Assembly (NCBI GenBank): GCA_019638695.1
Contig: JAHBTG010000021.1
Span: forward strand, 1 to 37,779
Reading direction: 5' to 3'
Length of the DNA: 37,779 nucleotides
Origin: Bacteroidota bacterium
Lineage (GTDB): Bacteria; Bacteroidota; Bacteroidia; J057; JAJTIE01
Every line of letters begins with the position of its first letter. Within the stretch, counting starts at the first letter, position 1. Below the pieces are notes generated by a model. The model searched no databases. It was given only the letters and a program-made list of their open reading frames with translations, and had not been told where the DNA came from. Shown one piece after another: positions 34,377 to 37,779 of the stretch. A program made the position numbers and the translations under genes.

Positions 34377-35234
34377 ATGAAGAGTAGCTACACCTTGGCA
34401 GAGATGCAGCAAGTGTGCGCACAAGTGCGCAGGGATATTGTCCGTATGGTATATGAAGCGCAGAGCGGCCATCCCGGTGGTTCGCTGGGATGCGTAGAGT
34501 ACTTTATAGCGCTTTATTATGACCTGCTGCAGCATGATCCGGACCAGTTTACCATGGAAGGAAAAGGGCAGGATCTCTTTTTTCTTTCCAACGGGCACAT
34601 TTCCCCGGTATGGTACTCCGTGCTGGCGCGGCGCGGTTATTTCCCGGTAGAAGAGCTGGCTACCTTCCGCCGCCTGAATACCCGCCTGCAAGGGCATCCG
34701 ACTACCCATGATGGCCTACCGGGCATACGGGTAGCCACCGGCTCCCTGGGGCAAGGCTTCTCCGTGGCAATTGGTGCGGCCCTAGGCAAGAAGCTCAACC
34801 ACGACCGCCAGCTTGTCTACGTCCTGCTGGGCGATGGCGAATGCCAGGAAGGGCAAATATGGGAAGCCGCCATGTTTGCCGCACATAAGCAGGTAGATAA
34901 CCTGGTTGCAACAGTGGACCTCAACTACAAACAGATAGACGGCGATACCCGGGACGTATTGAACACCCACAGCCTGGCTGACAAATTCCGCGCCTTTGGA
35001 TGGGACGTCATCGAACAACTCCACGGCAATGACCTGCAGGAAGTCATGGAAACCCTGCGCGCTGCCAGGTCCCGTACAGGCAACGGCAAGCCTATTATCA
35101 TTATGCTGCACACTGCTATGGGCAAGGGTGTGGACTTCATGGAAGGCACGCATGACTGGCATGGCAAAGCCCCCAATGCAGAGCAATTTGCCCGCGCAAT
35201 GGAACAACTCCCACAAACCCTGGCAGACTATTAA
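34377..35234 (+). CDS. Transketolase, N-terminal (thiamine diphosphate-binding) subunit
   Basis: The 285-aa product corresponds to the N-terminal half of transketolase. It has GHPGGSLGCVEYFIALY (31-47), LSNGHISPVWYSVL (70-83), the GSLGQGFSVAIGAALG block (122-137), the thiamine diphosphate/Mg motif starting at GDGECQEGQIWEA (152-164) with DLNY near 181-184, and a region ending KGVDFMEGTHDWHGK. The enzyme transfers two-carbon ketol units in the pentose phosphate pathway. The gene is followed after 12 bp by the C-terminal half, a known split form. It needs its partner for activity because the catalytic glutamate lies in the other subunit. Confidence 0.96.
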   Translation: MKSSYTLAEMQQVCAQVRRDIVRMVYEAQSGHPGGSLGCVEYFIALYYDLLQHDPDQFTMEGKGQDLFFLSNGHISPVWYSVLARRGYFPVEELATFRRLNTRLQGHPTTHDGLPGIRVATGSLGQGFSVAIGAALGKKLNHDRQLVYVLLGDGECQEGQIWEAAMFAAHKQVDNLVATVDLNYKQIDGDTRDVLNTHSLADKFRAFGWDVIEQLHGNDLQEVMETLRAARSRTGNGKPIIIMLHTAMGKGVDFMEGTHDWHGKAPNAEQFARAMEQLPQTLADY

Positions 35235-35246
35235 TCTCTTGCACAC

Positions 35247-36212
35247 ATGACTCATACGCCTATTATTTCTACCGGCGAGAAAGACACTCGCAGCGGCTTT
35301 GGCGCTGGCCTCCTGGAACTGGGGCAGCAATATGCCGATGTAGTAGCCCTTTGTGCGGACCTGACCGGCTCCCTGAAGATGGATGCCTTTGAAAAGGCTT
35401 TCCCGGACAGGTTCTTCCAGTGCGGCATCAGCGAAGCCAACATGATAGGCGTAGCCGCCGGACTAGCCATTACAGGCAAGGTAGCTTTCGCCGGCACCTT
35501 CGCCAATTTTGCCACGGGGCGTGTATACGACCAGATCCGCCAGTCCGTAGCTTACTCGCACAAGAATGTGAAGATCTGCGCCTCGCATGCCGGGCTCACG
35601 CTGGGCGAAGATGGCGCCACCCACCAGATACTGGAGGATGTGGGGCTTATGCGCATGCTCCCCGGCATGACGGTGGTGGTACCTTGCGACTATAACCAAA
35701 CCCGCCTGGCAACCAAAGCCATCTATGATATAGACGGGCCTGCTTACCTGCGCTTCGGCCGGCCCAAGTGGCCCATCTTCACACCGGCGGAGGACCCCGG
35801 TTTTATCGTGGGGAAAGCGCAGATCCTGCAACCCGGCACCGATATCACCTTCGTTGCCAACGGCCATATGGTATGGCAGTGTGTGCTGGCCGCCCAACAA
35901 CTGGCGCAGGAAGGTATCTCCGTGGAACTAATCAACCTGCATACGGTAAAACCTGTAGATGCGGATGCGATCCTGACCTCTGCGGCCAAGACCCGTGCAG
36001 TGCTCACTGCCGATGAGCACCAGATCCATGGCGGGCTGGCAGACCTCGTGGGACAGTTGCTCAGCCGACACCTCCCCACCCCACTGGAAGCGGTGGCCGT
36101 GCAGGACAGCTTTGGCGAAAGCGGCACACCGGATGAACTGCTCGCCAAATACGGCCTGGCACCTGCCAATATCGTGGCGGCGGCCCGTAAACTCCTGGCC
36201 CGCAAAGGATGA
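35247..36212 (+). CDS. Transketolase, C-terminal (pyrimidine-binding and transferase) subunit
   Basis: The 321-aa product is the C-terminal half of a split transketolase. The pyrimidine domain begins with TRSGFGAGLLELG and ADLTGSLKM and has the catalytic Glu in GISEANM (E63). LTLGEDGATHQ and LRFGRPKWP follow, and the third domain (about 190-321) has VELINLHTVKPVDADAI and TADEHQIHGGLADLV. With the upstream subunit it makes the complete enzyme. It overlaps folK by 4 bases (ATGA), so the two are translationally coupled. Confidence 0.96.
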   Translation: MTHTPIISTGEKDTRSGFGAGLLELGQQYADVVALCADLTGSLKMDAFEKAFPDRFFQCGISEANMIGVAAGLAITGKVAFAGTFANFATGRVYDQIRQSVAYSHKNVKICASHAGLTLGEDGATHQILEDVGLMRMLPGMTVVVPCDYNQTRLATKAIYDIDGPAYLRFGRPKWPIFTPAEDPGFIVGKAQILQPGTDITFVANGHMVWQCVLAAQQLAQEGISVELINLHTVKPVDADAILTSAAKTRAVLTADEHQIHGGLADLVGQLLSRHLPTPLEAVAVQDSFGESGTPDELLAKYGLAPANIVAAARKLLARKG

Positions 36213-36718
36213 GCATTGCCTTCATAGGACTGGGCAGTAACCTGGGAGACCGTGAGGCATACCTGCACCTGGCTATAGACCAGCTGAATGCGCATCCTGA
36301 GATAGAGGTGGTGGCGGTATCCAGTTTATACGAAACACCGCCCTGGGGCAATACAGAACAAGGGTATTTCCTGAATGCCGTAGCCCAGTTACAAACCCGG
36401 ATATCGCCGGAATTGCTGCTGGTGACCTTGATGCAACTGGAACAGGCCGCTGGGCGCGACCGCACAGCACGCTGGGGGCCCCGCACACTGGATCTGGATC
36501 TGCTTTGTTACGATGACCGCCAGCTGCAATTACCGAATCTCCACCTGCCGCACCCGCATTGGAGTGAGCGTTTATTTGTCCTGATCCCCTGGATGGAGAT
36601 CTCTCCCAACTGGGTGCCTGCCGGGCAAAACGAGGCTGTGGCTGTGCATGCCCGCAAACAACTGGCTATACAAGATTCCGGCCATTGGCCCGTTATGATG
36701 TCGTACCAGATTACCTGA
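36209..36718 (+). CDS. folK: 2-amino-4-hydroxy-6-hydroxymethyldihydropteridine pyrophosphokinase (HPPK)
   Basis: The 169-aa product has the HPPK pattern: LGSNLGDRE (8-16), SSLYETPPWG (38-47), FLNAVA (54-59), and the signature RDRTARWGPRTLDLDLLCY (83-101) with Asp95 and Asp97 as Mg ligands. HPPK transfers pyrophosphate from ATP to the pterin in folate synthesis. The length is typical. It overlaps the upstream transketolase gene by 4 bases, and a TPR lipoprotein starts 4 bases after its stop, so it is in the middle of an operon. No other folate gene is in the window. Confidence 0.96.
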   Translation: MSIAFIGLGSNLGDREAYLHLAIDQLNAHPEIEVVAVSSLYETPPWGNTEQGYFLNAVAQLQTRISPELLLVTLMQLEQAAGRDRTARWGPRTLDLDLLCYDDRQLQLPNLHLPHPHWSERLFVLIPWMEISPNWVPAGQNEAVAVHARKQLAIQDSGHWPVMMSYQIT

Positions 36719-36721
36719 CTT

Positions 36722-37779
36722 GTGTTGACAACTGAATCCCGTTCCGTACTCTGCTCAGCCTGCGGGCTGCTGATGTTGCTGGCCCTGGCTTGTTCCGGCG
36801 ACCCGCAAACCACGCAGACAGAAGCCCCGGCCCGCAAGCCCACTGCACGGGAAGATACGCTGCGGATCCTGAACAAACGCATCAAGGAAAATCCCAACGA
36901 CCCCAATCTCTACTACCGCAGGTCTCAGCTCATCTGGGAAGAAGGGGATACGGTGCTGGCCATGGCCGATATAGACCGCGCCCTGGATATAGAACCGGAT
37001 AATGCAGATTATTTGTACCTGCGCGGCACCTTCCACTATATGCGCGGACGAGACAAAGCTGCCGAAAAAGACCTGGATGAAGCGGTGCGCATGCGCTCGA
37101 CCAACCCCAATGCCTATTACCTGATGGGAAATATTGCTTTCCTGCGCAAAGAGTATGACAAGGCGCTTCACTGGATGGACCGAGCCATTAAAATAGACGG
37201 AAAGGTGCCCATCTTTTATGTGGGAAAAGCCCTGGTATACAGGGCGCAGGGACAAACCGGACGGGCGATCACCCACGCCAATTATGCCCTGGAGCATGAC
37301 AAGAATTTCCTGAAAGCTTCTGCATTGCTGGCCGACATTTACCTGAATGAACAGTATGACCTGAAACAAGCCCGCAAATACACGTATTTTATGCTGGAGG
37401 CAGATTCGCTGCACCCGCTGGGCAGAGCGCAAATGGGTCTCATCCTGTATAAAGAATCCCAGGCGGCAGCAGATGAAACTACTCGGAAGAGCCTTTTACA
37501 AAAGGCTGTAGAACAGTACAGCATGGCTATACGCAAGGATACCAGATACGCCGATGCCTTTTACCAGCGCGGTTATATGCAACAAGAGCTGGGCAGGCTG
37601 GATGCGGCCGAGGCGGACTACAAACAAGTATTGGCGCTCAATCCGGGGGACTTCCGCGCGGCGTTTATGCTGGGCAGTATTTATGAGAAGTATGAAGACT
37701 GGGCACAATCCCGCCAGTACTACCAGCAAGCACTGGATGCCAAGCCAGATTATGCAGATGCCAGGCAGGCACTGAATGA
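36722..37779 (+). CDS. TPR-repeat lipoprotein (runs off the window)
   Basis: The frame opens directly after the folK stop and has GTG (36722) or TTG (36725) as the only plausible starts, so it has no ATG before the signal peptide. The product has a lipoprotein signal with lipobox LALAC (Cys24 counting from GTG), then about 330 residues of tetratricopeptide-like repeats (for example MADIDRALDIEPDNADYLYLRG, AFYQRGYMQQELGRLDAAEAD, AAFMLGSIYEKYEDWAQSRQYY shown in part). The frame is still open at the last base, so the C-terminus is outside the window. It is probably an envelope protein that scaffolds other proteins. Its partner is unknown. Transcription is expected with folK, which it follows by 3 bases. 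Confidence 0.88.
   Translation, partial: MLTTESRSVLCSACGLLMLLALACSGDPQTTQTEAPARKPTAREDTLRILNKRIKENPNDPNLYYRRSQLIWEEGDTVLAMADIDRALDIEPDNADYLYLRGTFHYMRGRDKAAEKDLDEAVRMRSTNPNAYYLMGNIAFLRKEYDKALHWMDRAIKIDGKVPIFYVGKALVYRAQGQTGRAITHANYALEHDKNFLKASALLADIYLNEQYDLKQARKYTYFMLEADSLHPLGRAQMGLILYKESQAAADETTRKSLLQKAVEQYSMAIRKDTRYADAFYQRGYMQQELGRLDAAEADYKQVLALNPGDFRAAFMLGSIYEKYEDWAQSRQYYQQALDAKPDYADARQALN

Overview
The window is chromosomal DNA of a Bacteroidota bacterium, most like the Chitinophagaceae and relatives. The basis is giant YD-repeat (RHS) surface proteins of the Bacteroidota type, LamG modules, an outer-membrane barrel ending in Trp, start sites without Shine-Dalgarno sequences, promoter-like TAnnTTTG boxes, and a transketolase split into two subunits. 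No tRNA, rRNA, CRISPR array, insertion sequence or phage gene was found. There is no gene-free stretch over 300 bases; the longest is the 195-bp divergent intergenic region 28482-28676.

Region 1 (28481 down to 1, minus strand) is one long export and polymorphic-toxin locus. In transcription order it encodes: an outer-membrane barrel protein; an exported SET-domain-like protein; a LamG protein with a prepilin-like N-terminus; a second exported SET-like protein; two secreted fibronectin-like proteins; an OmpH/Skp-type periplasmic chaperone; a lipoprotein; a 2062-aa protein with a SpvB/TcB-like front end; a LolA-like exported protein; a 3162-aa RHS protein with a variable C-terminal tip; and a small exported protein overlapping its stop codon (candidate immunity). 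Seven consecutive junctions from 22595 down to 4383 overlap by a few bases, so the genes are probably translated as a coupled unit. A strong hairpin terminator follows at 3734-3761. Directly behind it, without an ATG, lies a second RHS C-terminal cassette (orphan tip) carrying two LamG domains inside the RHS core and a different tip, then a three-helix membrane protein and the start of another small gene. This is the layout of a displaced RHS tip with its immunity gene.

Region 2 (28677-31436, plus strand) holds a Sel1-repeat exported protein, a LigB-type extradiol dioxygenase (YgiD family) with a Tat-like leader, and ruvB. Region 3 (31445-34312) is a small surface-glycan cluster: a SAM methyltransferase (minus strand) that ends 8 bp from ruvB and diverges from a family-9 glycosyltransferase, followed by a second glycosyltransferase. 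Region 4 (34377 to the end) is a compact operon: transketolase N-terminal subunit, transketolase C-terminal subunit, folK, and a TPR lipoprotein that runs off the window.

The most interesting content is the RHS locus as a self-contained system. It appears to carry its own chaperones (OmpH, LolA-like), an outer-membrane protein, a TcB/TcC-like split of the RHS shell over two secreted polypeptides, and a puzzling trio in which two exported SET-domain-like proteins flank a prepilin-like LamG protein. All functional statements come from reading motifs by eye; no database search was run.
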